From Cyclina sinensis (Eukaryota > Mollusca > Bivalvia > Venerida > Veneridae): 64,000 nt of DNA. This document shows positions 33,600 through 48,500 of the stretch, piece after piece. Location of the stretch: positions 4,791,080 to 4,855,079 of the forward strand of contig JAAONU010000004.1 of assembly GCA_012932295.1 (NCBI GenBank), in the 5' to 3' direction. The number at the start of each line of letters is the position of its first letter. Position 1 is the stretch's first letter. The position numbers were made by a program, and so were the translations under genes. The notes beneath the pieces were generated by a model. That model had not been told where the DNA came from. It saw only the letters and a program-made list of their open reading frames with translations, and did not search any database.

Positions 33600-36500
33600 G
33601 TAAGAATATTTGCATCTCAGTCAGTTTAAACATACGTAGGAACATCTAAAAACAGCAGTGCAGAACCTTTTTTCTTTGCCAAAACACTATGTATAATCTT
33701 GCAAGATGAACAATCTAAATTTTAAGAATAATGTTTGTAAATATTAGAGAAATGCATCCGTACGCCATACATAGAGCACAGGAGTTTGAAATTCTGTCAA
33801 TAAACAAGTGATATTGTAAAAACTATGCCCTCTACATTATAAAAAAACACCAGGAATGCAACGCCTTTTCCCCACCCAATATATGTCGGACGGAATTATA
33901 CGAATGGAACAAGCCTCCTCGATAAAGAACACCTAAACCTGCCTAAAACAACCGATGATATTCTTTAACACGCCATTTTTAAGGAATAATTTAACAAGTT
34001 ACACTCATTTCCTGATTTTAAAACTTGTTGTCGAAGCCATTCGCTGACATCACACCAATTACAGCACCGGTATGAATGTTTCTTGCAATTATCATCTTAA
34101 GACTTTGGTCCCACTTTCGCAAGGTCGTCACTTTTCACAGAGAATTTTTTCTTTAAAAACCGCCCATAATTGTGAAGGAGCATGGTGAGTCCGTTTGCCT
34201 TTAATTTAAGGTGGGGCATACTACTGTGATTGACAGTCCTGTATACGGCTGGCGGTAATTATGTGTTAAATTGCTGATCACTGGTGAATGGATTAACAAT
34301 GTATACTGTATTGTTTATGCATTGGCAACGTCTGAAAGAGCATATACAAGGTATATGACAGGAAGGGCACATGTATACTTGGCACAAAAAGTGCACAGGG
34401 CACTTCTGAAAAGGGCAGGGCACTCACAAAAGGGGGCAGGCTCCGTGCCCTGCTATTCCACGCTAGCTGAAGCACTGCTGTATTCTGTTTGAATATGTTC
34501 AACAAAACCACCCAAAAAAAGCAATTATTTGGACTAGTGTTAACAGGAGGTGCCTGAAAGGATGTTTAGTATAATATATATTTTAAATGATATATCTTTT
34601 GTTGACCTAAATAATCTTCAATTGATATTGACTCTTTTCCATAGAAAAACAATCTTTTTTTTTTTTTTATATTTCAGTGATGAGGATTTGCTTGGAGAAA
34701 CATCTAGTGTCAGTGCATTTTCATCCAGAATGGTAAGCTTTTGATGTACTAGAAGTTGTTCTTTTATCATGTGCAGTCATCGAACTGTAAGAGATTTCTC
34801 CATGTGATAAGCACCATTGTCTAGAGTGGAACTGTACGAAGATAGTTCAAAAAATATACCTCAAGTCATGTTTTTTATGCCTCATTTGTCATTATGGGCC
34901 ATTTCCTGGCATCATATGTTAAACGTAGTGATATATTATTGTGGCGTAGTTGAGACAAACGACGTTGTGATTCGACAATTTTATTAACCAGGTTCGTGGT
35001 TTAAGTGTGTCTTGTCTTGCCCCTGTCTTTTCTGGTAATTTCAGGAGTATTTATAAGAAATCTAAATGTCCCCTTGAGTCATAAGCCCCACCCTGGGGTC
35101 ACATTGCCTATTCATAACAATCTTACATCAAAATATCTCATTACATTTGTCATTTTGTGCAGTAGTACTATGATAAATTATGTAGAGCCATCATGGGCCC
35201 ACTTGTTGACTATATTTGTTTTTTTATTTAAGAAGAATTCAGTGTAGTTTTTTAATGCTTCCAGCAAGGTGATGGTTTATTAGATGATCAGATTGATGAA
35301 GATGCTCTGCTTGAGTTGGATACTGAAGACAAAAACCAGAACTACTCTTTCGAGTAAGTGCATTTAGAGTTTTTGCTTATTTCTTAGTTCATGAATTTGA
35401 CTTGGACTCTTAATAGTTCTAGATGATGGTTTTAAATTGTCAGTTTGCTAAAAGCTTATTAATTTAATGATGTTATTACTATAAGTTCTCATGTTCTTAA
35501 ATTCATCCTTTATATATATACTATATCTATAGCCATACATTATGTTACATTTCATTATGAATTCTTTTTTCAGCAATCAAAATGATATTGTAGAAAGGAT
35601 TGACTTGGGTATATCCAGTGACAATTGTGGATTTGATGACACTGCAAACAGTCAGGTAAACTTTACCCTTGTAAAAGTGCTGGGTGTCATTTGTACTGAA
35701 TCAGAAGAGACACCTTTTTATTTGCACAGTTACTCCCTGATTCCTTATCCTTTATGCCCAGCCAACAGGTAGTTGATACTGGTTCTATAACTAGGTGGTA
35801 GTTAGTCAACCAGGCTTGTTACAATAAGCCCCTGACAAGGCTTGAACCTTTGACCTCCTGCTCTGTAGGCAGACACTTACCACTTGGCCACTGAGACAGT
35901 ATGTACCTGTCTCCCTTTTCAGCCTCACTCTGTAGCTGATTTACAGTGTTTCACTATAGCATATAAATGTAAGAAAAATGAATCTATATAATAATATATA
36001 GGTTATCTTAATATACATTTTTATGGCCCCGAAGGGTGAGAATATAGTAATCGCACTGTCTGTTCATCCGTCTGTCAGGAGATTCCGCTCGATTTATTTT
36101 TGGCAGAGTTATGGGCACTTAGTCATTTTTTACTATAACTTCTGTATTAAAATCTTGTCCATGCTTCATCTCCCAAAACCACTGGAGGATTTATAATTGA
36201 AACTATACAGAAATGTTTGTCACCAAACCTACAATGTAGCTGTGCATATCGTCTTGAGTTTCTGGTCAGATTATTTTTGGCAGTGTTATGGGCCCTTAGT
36301 AGTGATTTTTTACTATAACTTCTATATTAAAATCTTGTCAAAGCTACATCTCTAAAACCACTTTGGGGATTTTATTATATTTAAAACATCAGTAGGGGTT
36401 GGGAATAAAACAATATTGTTTGTATTCAAGGCCAAACTCACAGCTTTCTATTTCATTGAATAATTATGTCTTCAACCTTCATATAAGAAACTGAAGCAGA

Positions 36501-39500
36501 AAAACATTACTTTGCTATTTACCTTCAGTTCATGCTCTATTTTTTGTCTGATCTCTTTTCCACAGGCATATTCTATTATATATTTACACAAGTTTCATTT
36601 CAAGCATTTCGGGGGCATATGTCAATTTCCAGTGACAGCTCTTGTTTCTGACTGTTTTCTAAGTGTATCATGGTAATTTTTCTAGTGCTTTATTTTCATG
36701 TCTCAAATAGTAATTTGGAAGTAGCTTTTTTAGCTCACCTGAGCTGGCTCATGGTGAGCTATTAGGATTGATCAATGTCCATGGTCCATCGTCTGTCCTC
36801 CGTCCACACTTAGTTTGTTAACACTCTAGTGGTCACATTTTTGCCTTAATTGTCATGAAATTTAATCAGGATGTTTGTCCCTTTGATAACTTGGACGAAT
36901 TCGAACATGGGTTATCAGGGATGAAAAACTAGGTCACAAAGCACAAATATAGAAAAACCTTTTTAAAGCACTAGAGGCTACATTTTCAGCCCAAATATCC
37001 TAGAAATTTGTCAGAAAGGTTGTTCCATGACATATAGCACGAGTTCATATATGGATCATCTGGGGTCAAAAACTAGGTCACAGAGCCCAATTATGGAAAA
37101 CCTTGTTAACACTCTAGAGGCAACTTTTTCAGTTCAAATATCCTGAAAATTTGTCAGAAAGGTTGTATTGATTATTTCTAGCTCAAGTTCGATTGTGGGT
37201 CATCTTGGATCAAAAAGTAGGTCACAGAGCCCAAAAATAGAAAAACCTTGTAAACACTCAAGAAACTACTTTTTCAGTTTAAATATTCTGGAAATTTGTC
37301 AGAAAGGTTGTTTGAATAATTTCTAGCTCAAGTTCGAATATGGGTCATTTTGGGTCAAAAACTAGGTCACAAAGCTCAAAAATAGAAAAACCTTCTTAAC
37401 GCTCTAGAGGCTACTTTTTCAGCCCAAATATCCTGGAAATTTGTCAGAAAAGTTGTTTCCATGACATATAGCACGAGTTTATACATGGGTCATCTTGTGT
37501 CAAAAACTAGGTCACAGAGCCCAAATATGGAAAAACCTTGTTAACACGCCAAAGGTTACATTTTCAGTCCAAATATCCTGAAAATTTGTCAGAAAGGGTG
37601 TTTCAGTGATTTCTAGCTAAAGTTTGAATATGGGTCATTTTGGGTCAAAAACTAGGTCACAAAGCTCAAAAATAGAAAAACCTTCTTAACGCTCTAGAGG
37701 CTACTTTTTCAGCCCAAATATCCTGGAAATTTGTCAGAAAAGTTGTTTCCATGACATATAGCACGAGTTTATACATGGGTCATCTTGTGTTAAAAACTAG
37801 GTCACAGAACCCAAATATGGGAAAACCTTGTTAAGGTATTATTTTTAGTCCAAATAACCTGGAAATTTGTCAGAAAAGTTGTTTCGGTAATTTCTAGGTC
37901 AAATTCCAATTTGGGTCATCTGGGGTCAGTTAATCATGTACATAACAATTTTGTTAAAAGGAGTCATACTCAGGTGAGCGATCTAGGATCATCATGGCCC
38001 TCTTGTTTTTTTTTTGGCTGGAGCAGGATTGAATACAATCATTGAAGCTGATGCACCATATCTAAGTAAATGACAAAGGTACTCGTACCTAGCAGTATAA
38101 CAGTGTCTAATATACTGAAATCTTAGACGGAAACAAGACCTGATATCACAGATTGAAATGAAAGTAAACTTGAAAAAAAAAGTATTGCTTTGGTCCAAAA
38201 AAAATTTAAGGGTAGTTTCGGGGAAAAAAGATTTGATTTCATTAATATGAACTCTTTAAGTAGTACAATCATCAGATAGTTCTATTTTCTAGGAGCTTGA
38301 TTATGAGGATGTTTTGGAGGATCCTCAGTTGGAGGAAACTGATGATCCTCTATTAGTTGGCGAACAGCCAAATGAAACAATATGCACAGCCCAACCTACA
38401 CAGGTAAGCATTGTTTCAGAATTTACACCTTTAAAGGAATGATGCTTCAAGAAAATAGTAGAAACTTAGGTTTTAGAATTTGTTTGAGCACTGTACATGT
38501 AGGTGTGACCATGACTTTTAAATGGTTGTTCACTATAACACAGGTATGAGTTGTTCCGCAACTATGATAAAGAAGGTTATTAGCTCACCTGAGCACACAG
38601 TGTTCATGTGAGCTTTTAGGATCAATGATTGTCTGTTGGTGAGCGTAGTCCATCACTCGTTTATTGAAAACCAGCAGGTCAAATTTGATAGAACTTTCCT
38701 GGAATATTCCTTGCGTGTTGTTCAAATGGTTCCAGTCCATTGAAAATCTGGGCCACAGGAGCTAAAAATAGATTTAAAAAGTGAAAATTGTCTGAAACTG
38801 CAAGGCTTTGAGCTAAGATATTTGGTATGTAGCATCATCTAGTGGTCCTCTAAGACGTTTGTTCAAATCATGGCCCCAGGGTCAAAATTGACCCTGCCCA
38901 AGGGGCCACATGATGCCACACAAGCTTATATAGGGAAAACTTTGAAAATCTTCTTCTCAAAACCACAAGGCCTTAGGGCTTAGATATTTGGTATTAAGAA
39001 TTGTCTGGTGGACCTCTACCAAGATTGTTCAAATCATTACCCCAGGGTCAAAATTGACCCCACCCCAGGGTCAACATTATTTCACATAGGCTTATATAGG
39101 GAAACTTGAATATCTTTTCCTAAAAACTAAAAGGCCTAGGGCTTAGATATTTGGTATGTAGCATTGTCTAGTAGATTGTTCAGATCATAACCCCAGGGGC
39201 CACATGATTTTACATTGGCTTATTTGGGGAAAACTTCAAAATTATTCTTGTCTAAAACTTCTGTGCATGTGTATTATATTTGACCTACAGGTTCAGCTAA
39301 AAGTCCTCTACAAAGGTTATCAAAATCATGCACCTAGGATCATTAATGTCTCAGCCCAGGGGGTCACTTGATTTAATAAAGGGTTATGTAGGCAGGGGGT
39401 TGCCGATGGAAGGCTGGCTGCTTCTTCATAGCGTATCAGTATTTTATTCAGGACCGGTGATGGCTTTCATCCTTACCAATATGTATTTCGCAATTTGATT

Positions 39501-42500
39501 GGATTAATTTCGCTAAGTATACCCAGTGGAAAGCATCGAAATGGAAAGCTTCAATTCATTTTGTATACATTTCCAAAAGCACATGTTAAATCCGATTGAT
39601 TCATACAGATCAAGAAGAAATTTTTACCAGACGGTTTGGTATATAGACACCTTGCATAAATCTCTACCATTAACTGGGGTCAAGGTCACTGAGGCTGAAA
39701 ATACTTTTTTACTTTTCACCTCGTACAGCCTTATTTTTTTACCAATAACTTAGATTTTTGGTATGTAGGTTTCTGGCATGGATCTCTACATGTACCCACA
39801 GTTGGGGTGTAAGATAAATGCTTCAAGGTCTAGGCAGTATGCGGAGTCAGAGAGAGAAATGTACATATGCATGAGCTGTAGCCAAAAATCATTGGCTAAA
39901 TACCCCTAAATTTGACTCGATGAGTTCTTTGACCATAAAAAAATGCGGTGGCTGGTCAAATCTTATGGTCTGTCGGGTTACAGGAAACAGACCCTTTTTT
40001 TTAGGCCTAATCTTACAAACCACTTGACTGAGACTTCATTTATTAACTGATATCTTAAATATTTGGTATTTATGTATCATGGACATCTGCTCTTGGGAAG
40101 GAGTTAAGGTCACTATGGTCAAGGTTGCTGAGTCTAAAAGATCAAAATTGGCCCCACCCCAGGTCACTTGGTTTTATATTGACTGACATAGGTAAAAACA
40201 TTTAAAACAGTTCTAGTCAGAAACCACAAGGTCTGGAGTTTTGGTATTTGGTGTGTGAATGAAAGTAGTTAAGTTGTTCTCATGTGAGCAGTAAAGGGGC
40301 CATCTTGGCTCTCTAGTTTCATATTGTGCAAACTGCTCCATACGGTATAGGACAGGCTCCGTTACTTATAATAGGTACAGACGGGACAGAAAAGAGTCTC
40401 CCAGTAGGGCAGGAAGTGGGAAACCAGAAAAGGGCAAGATGTACATGTAGCACACTGCTTAATAATCTAAATACGTTTATAGCATTAGAAATCACTAGCT
40501 AAAGTGTGTTTGTAGTACTATCATTGTACTAACGTTGTTTCAGCCAATTGCCCTGTCACAGGAGGATGAGGAGGAAAGTGACGATGAAAACTCGAAGAAG
40601 GATCGCGGTAGATTTCACACAGAGAGAAATACCATATCTTTGTCATCGGCTCATACAAAATCAACAGACATTCCTGATAGTCTGGGTAAATATCTATAGC
40701 ACACCAAGTTTTGAACATAGGTTCTACATTACACTGTTGGTGATTTAACGGTGGTTCTACATTACACTGTCGGTGATTTAACGGTGGTTCTACATTACAC
40801 TGTCGGTGATTTTTATTGTATAGAGAATGAGTTGATGAAATACAAATGCTGTAAATCTTTGCTAAATTTTAGAGTATACCCCTATAATAGTAACAGTGTG
40901 TATTCTCTGAGAATTTATTGTTATTTGTAAATTTCTATTCAGGCTTTAAAATCTTGGAAAACACAATTTGTATTTGAATTATCATGAAAGCTGGTTAATT
41001 GATCAGTTTGCTTGGCACATTTGACTGTGTTTATTATATTTTGCAATGGTGTAATCAGTGAGACAGTCTTGTTTGCCAGTAGAGGGCATGATTTTAGGTC
41101 ATTTTAAACAGATTTCCAGCTTATTCTAAATCCTGTGTTTGTATCTTAATTTTGTTGCATACTTCAGAAATCACAAAAGAAATGCAGGAAGAGATTGACT
41201 CCTTTGAGAAACATAAAGGCCATGGAAAATTTGACCGCAAACGTTTAGGTTTGAGAACCAGAGGTCAACAACAGCAACAACAGTTCCGACAACCTATGTC
41301 AAGGTTTACAATCTGTATACATCTTTGTTTCAGGGGCATGTCTTTGTCTTTATATCTGTGTCCCAGCTGTTTGTACATAGTGAAAGTAAAAATCTTGCAA
41401 CAGCTGGTCTGAAAACATTTGAAAGAAATCAGTCATCTTATTGAAAACGTAATTTATCTGCAATTTTCTGATTTGATGACTTTTTTCTTGCATAAATTGA
41501 AAACAATGTTAGCAGTACCACTAGTCAAAATAGCCAGTAGCTATTAAAACTGAAATTATTTGAAAATGACAATCATTTCACAACTTCTGGTAAAATCATA
41601 TTAAACTGACTAAGTTTTATTTGATAACCGCAACCTAAATAGTTATGGGAATGCAGACAGGACAGATGTTTAAGTAAAGAACATTTATTCAGTAACTGTA
41701 GTTGAATCTGGATAATATTTATATAGAGTTTGAATTCTTTTTTTTCACAGAGGAATCCTGAGGCAAAGGGGACCCAACATGGGCCAGAGGGGAGGTTTAA
41801 TGTCAGCAGGGAGGTTTCCTGGCCCCAGAGGTACTAACCCTATGACAATGCGAGGTCCTCAGAACTTTAATAGACCACAAAGGCAACCCCAAGGACAGTT
41901 TCAGCGGGGATTTAATCCCAGACCAGGAGTGAGCAATGGCAGACCAAGGTTTCCAATGGAACAGCAGCAAGGCATGCAGCCAGGCCTTACTGGTCCACCA
42001 CCTCTGATTCCCCAGCCACTGTTGTCTTGTATGTATTTTGAATGCATTTAAATTTTTTCAGAGAATAGTGTAACTGTTTAGAACATAGATTTCTTCACCA
42101 CTTATAACCAAGAAAGCGGAATAGTTCTGGTTCTTTTAAAAACTTAGGGTGAATTGAATTTCTTTAGAATAGAATCTCCAATACAGGGAACCATACTGAC
42201 AAAACGTGAAATTAAACAAGCGTGGCAGTCTTAGTGCCATTCCAGTAAAACAGGGAGGAAAAAGAAAGAAATTCTGTAGAGTGTGGTCTTTTTATGTAGG
42301 AGGGCTTTTTCTTGTTAAATGAACTTCTGAAGCGGGGTGGTCTGTTTTGAAAGTGCCTTTCTAGCATGGGATCAGTGTTATACTGGAATAGCCTAAATAT
42401 CATATAAAAGATTACAGAGAGGCAGTATTGCATAAGATTAGTATTCACTTAAAGCAAGTTAATGTCATTTAAATCCATTCTGTTGTAATTTTCTATTTTA

Positions 42501-45500
42501 ATGTATGTTACATTGTTGAGAAGTTAATAAAAATGATTGATTTATCTATTTGCAGCCCCACAACAGCCCAAGCCCTTCTACCAGGACCAGCCCCACTTCA
42601 TCCAGCCACAACCTAACCAGCCCCAGTATGTCCAGCCCCATCATGAGCCCCAGTTTCAGCAACCCCAACATTCTCAGCCACAGCCCCTTATTCCAGTAAG
42701 TCAGGGAGCAGGGTCAACAATCCATGTGAACCCAAATTTTCAAGGACCCCTTCCTGCAGACATAAGACCCCAGCATCAAGTGGTGTCACACAGTGTTCCA
42801 CAGCCATTATTCAGTCAGCCCCAGTCCTCTGTAAGTATCATCATGTTACTAGTATATTTATGCCCGGAAGAGAGGCATATAGTTTTTGAACTGTCCGTCC
42901 GTCTGTCAGTCAGTCAGCACTACCGAAAATAAATAGGGGGCCATCTAACTGTAAACATAACAAAAGAGAACAATAGAGTTCATTCCCTAACAATAGAATA
43001 AGGGGCCAGTGGCCCTCTATTAAACAAAAGAACATAACAAAAGAAATGGCCCCCTATCCAGTTTCGGCAAGATGTCCGTCCATCTTAAAACTTTAACAGT
43101 GGCAATAACTTCCTTATTAGTAAGTGGATTTACTTCATACTTGGACACAACACCCCTCTGGACAAGACCTTCCAGGTGACCTATATTTATTTGACCTTGA
43201 CCCCTGAATGACCTTCACCTTGAAGCTCCAATTGTCCAAAAACTTAAATATTGGCCGTAACCTCCTTATTGAAAGTCGATTTACTTGGACACAACACCCT
43301 TTTTGACAAGACTTTCCCATTGACCTATATTTATTTGACCTTGACCTTTGAATGACTGGTCCTCAGCTCAAAGTCAAAGCACCCTTCAGGGGCATTGTCA
43401 TCTTACAGTGACAGTTCTTGTTTTGTAGAAGTATGATCTTATATTGTCTTTTATTAAAAAAAAATCAAAATTGTTTTGTTTTAAGTGTTTTTGTTCACAG
43501 ACTTGCAAGTAGATTGCTGCTTTCAAAGAAACTGAATTTTGTTGTCATGTGTATAAGGTAAAAAAATTAGAAATGATGAAGAAATTCAATATATTTTCAT
43601 TGTCATGTTATAGAGATATTTATATATCATGTATTCAGTGTTATAAAAGCATTTTTTTTTCAACATTTGCCACGGTCTTAATAGATGAAAGGTAACACTA
43701 ATTTTCTGTGGCAGTATTTTCATCTTAATGATAAATCTTTCTATCTTTAGTTTCAGAACCCTTCAGCTGGTTGGGTACAGCATACCCCTCCCTCAGCCCC
43801 TGCCCATGTAAGCTATGCTTCCTCACCCCAGCTTCATCAGCCAATCCAAACCCAGCATCAGCAGCCCCAGATGACCCCTCAGCCCCATATACCTGCCTTG
43901 TTGGGCACTGCACCACATGGAATTGCACAGAACAGACCACCCCACCAAGGTATGTGTGATCTTTTATTAAATGATAAAGCATAATCAAATAATTCAATAA
44001 TCATTTGTATATAACAATACCTTTTACAGTCAAAACCTCTGGAATCGAAACCTTAAGTTGTCGTTGCCACTAGCTAGAATTAAAATTACACCAGTATTCT
44101 TTCAAAAAAATAGTTGTTCACTTTGCAGGTGAGACTTGAAAAGGAATAGTTTGTTGTCATTTGAGCACCTGGCACCTCAGCAGATTTTGTGTAAGAATTC
44201 AGATGTTAATTTCATTCACTTTACTATCATACACTTGAAAAAAAACCAGTACAGTAATGTAATGGGGTGTGATGTTTGTTTGACCTCAAGCATCATATGT
44301 TTATTTTATAGCATAGAAGCTTTCTTTACAGAAATAATATCTAATTTATTTATATTTAGGAGGCCCGCTTTTAAATCCCCAGCAGTCATTTTCCCAAAGA
44401 AACCCTAGGCAGCCTTTCCAGCAGTTCCAGCCTCGGCCACAGGAAGCTAGTGTCAGGCCCATATCACAGAGACTTGGCACAAGAACAAACACACATCAGG
44501 CACCCCACAGTGCACCTCAACAAGTAAGGCAGCAACGGCCATTGGCCACTCAGAATGTAAGAGGTCCTAGACCAGCCATTCAGGTACAAGGAAATCTTAC
44601 TCAGATGAGGCCAAACTTTAGACCAAGAACCCCTCAGATGAGTCAACAGCGTTTCCAGGTATACAAATGAATATTTTCAGTTTTCTGTAAATTGCTGTCT
44701 CAGCTAAACATCATACTTTATAACAGGATCTGTTGTCAGTGAACATCAATTTCTTTTTTCTTTATGTGTGGAATTTGTTAAAAGAAATCTTTTCATGTTT
44801 CAAGGATTAGAAATTTACACAACATAGGAATAAGAGGTTTGAATTTTTTTGTGATCAACACCTTGATGTGTGATAAATATATCACTGTTTTGAGTGCTGA
44901 CATTAGATGTTCTTTTCATATTTTATAGACTCCTCAAGGGCCTTTAGTCAAAGAGCCAGTACAGGGTTGGAACCCTAAACCCACTCAACTTGTAGCCCCT
45001 GTGAAACCAGTGGAGAAGCTTGATTCAGAAAAGGAAAAGAAAATGAAGGAACTTGAAGAATTAAAGAGGAAAAGGTTAATCTTACAAGATTTTTGGCATT
45101 CTGTCAATAAACTGCTGGCATTCTGCCAATAATTTAACTACTTGCACCAAAGTTATGAAAATTCTTAAACCTTTATCCTGCTGGCAGTAATTGTATTTGA
45201 CTTTGTGACCAGATCAGATCTTGATCAACCTGTGCATCTGTGCAGTCTGATCATGATCTGCACTGTTCAGTATTCAGTCAGTATTTTTACAACTAATACC
45301 CCTATAAAAGGTAAATGGTATTGCCTAAATTGAAAGATGAGCTAGTCCATTTTAGAAATTTAGCAGGCTAAGGGTTAAGTATTAGGGCTTTGGTGTAAAC
45401 TGGCAGTGTTTAGTAACAAGTTTTGAACCCAAGTGAATAGATGAGTAGTTGCCTGCAAGTACAAAAATCTGTCAGTGGTCATTTTGATGTAATGTAAGAC

Positions 45501-48500
45501 TGGTATGTGGAAGAAGCTGTTTAAAGTTCTAATTTACATGATCTGTGACCATGCTCGGTGTTTCTAGCATTTATCTAGACTGTTATACATCTCAGTCCTT
45601 TTGAAAACAATTATAACTGTAAAAATTTGATCGTTTGTATATCTCTTATTAACTTGAAAGGGATGCATGACAGTCAGGGTAAATGCTGGAAACAAAGTGA
45701 ATGTTCAGGAATCATGTAAAGTAGAAAACAAGGACTTTTGTCACTTTTTAGATGGATATGAATGAAAATAGATCTTCCAGTGTAGTTGTAAATTTAATTA
45801 AGGACTGGGCCAATCATAAACTATTTTTATGATCATCAGTTGAGCTCAGTTGGAGTAAATGGATGGAAAATGGTTTATTTTCTAAGGATATACATCTGTG
45901 CAAGTTGATTTGTTTTAATGTTCCAGTTTACCTTTCGATATGTTTTTGCAATTTTCTTTCACTATCTAGAGCTGAAAGGTTCAAGGTCAATGCACCTGTG
46001 AAAATAGAAGAAGGTAATACAAGTAGCAAGAAAATTATCCTGCGGAAAGCCGAGAAACGACCATCAGGTGATGACATCAAATCAGAGGACATCTCTCCTA
46101 TTAAAACAGTTAAGATTGAAAAGGGACTGGAAATAAAAGCTGAGGATTCTACGAAGCCTTATGGTGATTCCCTGCTTCTTCCTGTTAAAACAGTAAAGAT
46201 TGAGAAGGGAATGGACATGAAAACTGAAGATGCCACTAAACAGTCTGGTGATGCCCCTGAGGTAATTTGTTCATAAGGAGTACAATTTTTGTGAGGGATT
46301 GTATAATCTGGCAGTTTTTAGAACAGCTGTATTTGCAGACCAAAAAATGATATGACTGAATGTACGTCTCAGTAAAGTAGGGATTTGTTTGATTTACCAT
46401 AAGAATAAGCATACTTAGTTGAGAGGGTTTTTTTTAAAAAGCATTTTTCTGTTTGTATTGTCTTAAATTTAGGACATTAGTTGTTCAGAACCTGTTTGAT
46501 GTTATTTTTCACTACCTAACAACAGCCTTGTTGCCCGGTAAGAACTTTTATGAAAATATACAATAGATGTCATTACTTTATTCCTCAGTTTTTCCCATGT
46601 TCATGCTTGAGATTGTCCTTACTAACCTTTTCCATCAAGTTAAAGTTGGACTAGAATTTTAATCAAGTAAGTTTAATATACAGAAATTTGCACAAACTGT
46701 TGGTTAACTCACTAGACTATTTTCCATATGTTCCATATGAAATGTGCCTGTTGCATTTTTACAAATTTAACACACTATTTTGGGTGTATGTAATTATATT
46801 ACTTTTACATTGTGTTATGTTGTGTGGTCATAGGAAATGGACCATGATACAGCTTTAAAAAAGGCATTGGAGGAACAGAAGAGGCATCGAGAACTCGTCA
46901 TGAAAGCCAAGGAAGCCAAACGAAAAGCAAGCGCAGATATAAGAAGGCGCAATCTAGCATTGAAGTTAGCCAAAGAAGGTAGAATTGATATTAAATGGGT
47001 TGTACTTGTGTTTAGACTCCTGTTATGTAAGATTAGATTGTCCATTTTTCAGAAAAATGAAAGGAATGTGATAATGTGCAGATATACCAAGATACAATCT
47101 GATCCTCTTGTTAGCCAAAGAAGGTAGTTTTATAAACAACAGACTCTTAAATTTGTTCATGCTTTAATTCAGTGAAATTAGCTTGTCCACTTCAAGTAAA
47201 ACTTTAATTTGGCCGCAGTAGAGACTTTTGAATAATTGTCACCAAAATTATCAAATTTATTTTCGTCTGAGGCAAAAATACTTTAAAAAGAAGTGAAGCA
47301 TAAACTGGCACCTGTATAATGACAGTGATAAAACAACATTTGCAAAACAGGTTTAAAATATTTAGTTTGTTAGCTTTAAAGTTCATTTCACCTATTAGGG
47401 AAAACATTGGCAGATGTAGTAGCACCAGTTGAGAAAATAGAGACAACCAGTATTTCTAGTCAACCCCAGGGTCAGCAGCAAGGTCAAGGTCAGATGTATG
47501 CTCAAGGTCATACACAGTATGAACCATTCCAGCAACAGAATGTTCAACATCAACAGTTCAATAACCAAATAGGTGTTAGAGGTACAAACAGAGGTCATAT
47601 GTCAAATAGAGGTAACATTGTAAACAGAGGTCAAGGTATTAGAAATCAAGGACAGCCAATCAGTGTTTTAGGTCGAACTCAGCAGACTGTGGCCTCAGGA
47701 CAAGTTGGCAGAGGTCAAGGACATGTTAGAGGTCATAGCACAGGAAGAGGTAGAGGTCGTGGAATTCAAAAACAATCAAGCACATCACAGTTACAGCAAG
47801 TGCCAATTCAGGAGAATATAGATTATGAGAGTTATGACAACCAGCTTTCTTCCCAAGGGCCAGTAAATAGGACTGTTTTACCTGCTTCTACAGGACCACG
47901 GCAAATCATTGGCATGAACAACATGGGTGCAGCCTCACAAAATGTCACTGATAGGAAAGTTCTAGAGACAATTGGAGCTACCTCACCACAAAGGGTATTA
48001 GCATTTTGAAACCTCCGACTGAACAGTGTCTGTGAAGGTCAATAAATTACAAGGAGTCAGACATGTACCAGGCCATTTCAAATTTTTCTGTCTTGAAAAA
48101 GAGCAGTTTGATAATAGAAAATGCAAACAAAATTAAACCTTATGTTTGAATCACATATTTTAACTGTTTACCTGGAGGGAGTTAAAGGCCTGTTACAGCA
48201 TAATTTTGTTTACAAAACCTGAATTTCTTGTGCAAAATAAAAGCTTTTCTCTGCATTCACCAGGAATTTTTGTACAAACGTTTTTTTTTCTTGATTACAG
48301 AGAATAGTGGTTGACTCAAAGCAATCTTCAACAGTATTAATAAAAGATTTACCACCCCAAGTTGATCTTGGAAAAATTAGTAAAAGGTGCTCTGAATTTG
48401 GCAAAACAAAGGTAAGTTTATTGAGATTTAGAATTTTAGAATTATGGTAAAAAAAATTAAAATTGTTTCAGGTAATGTTCAGATTCTATAGAAAACACTG

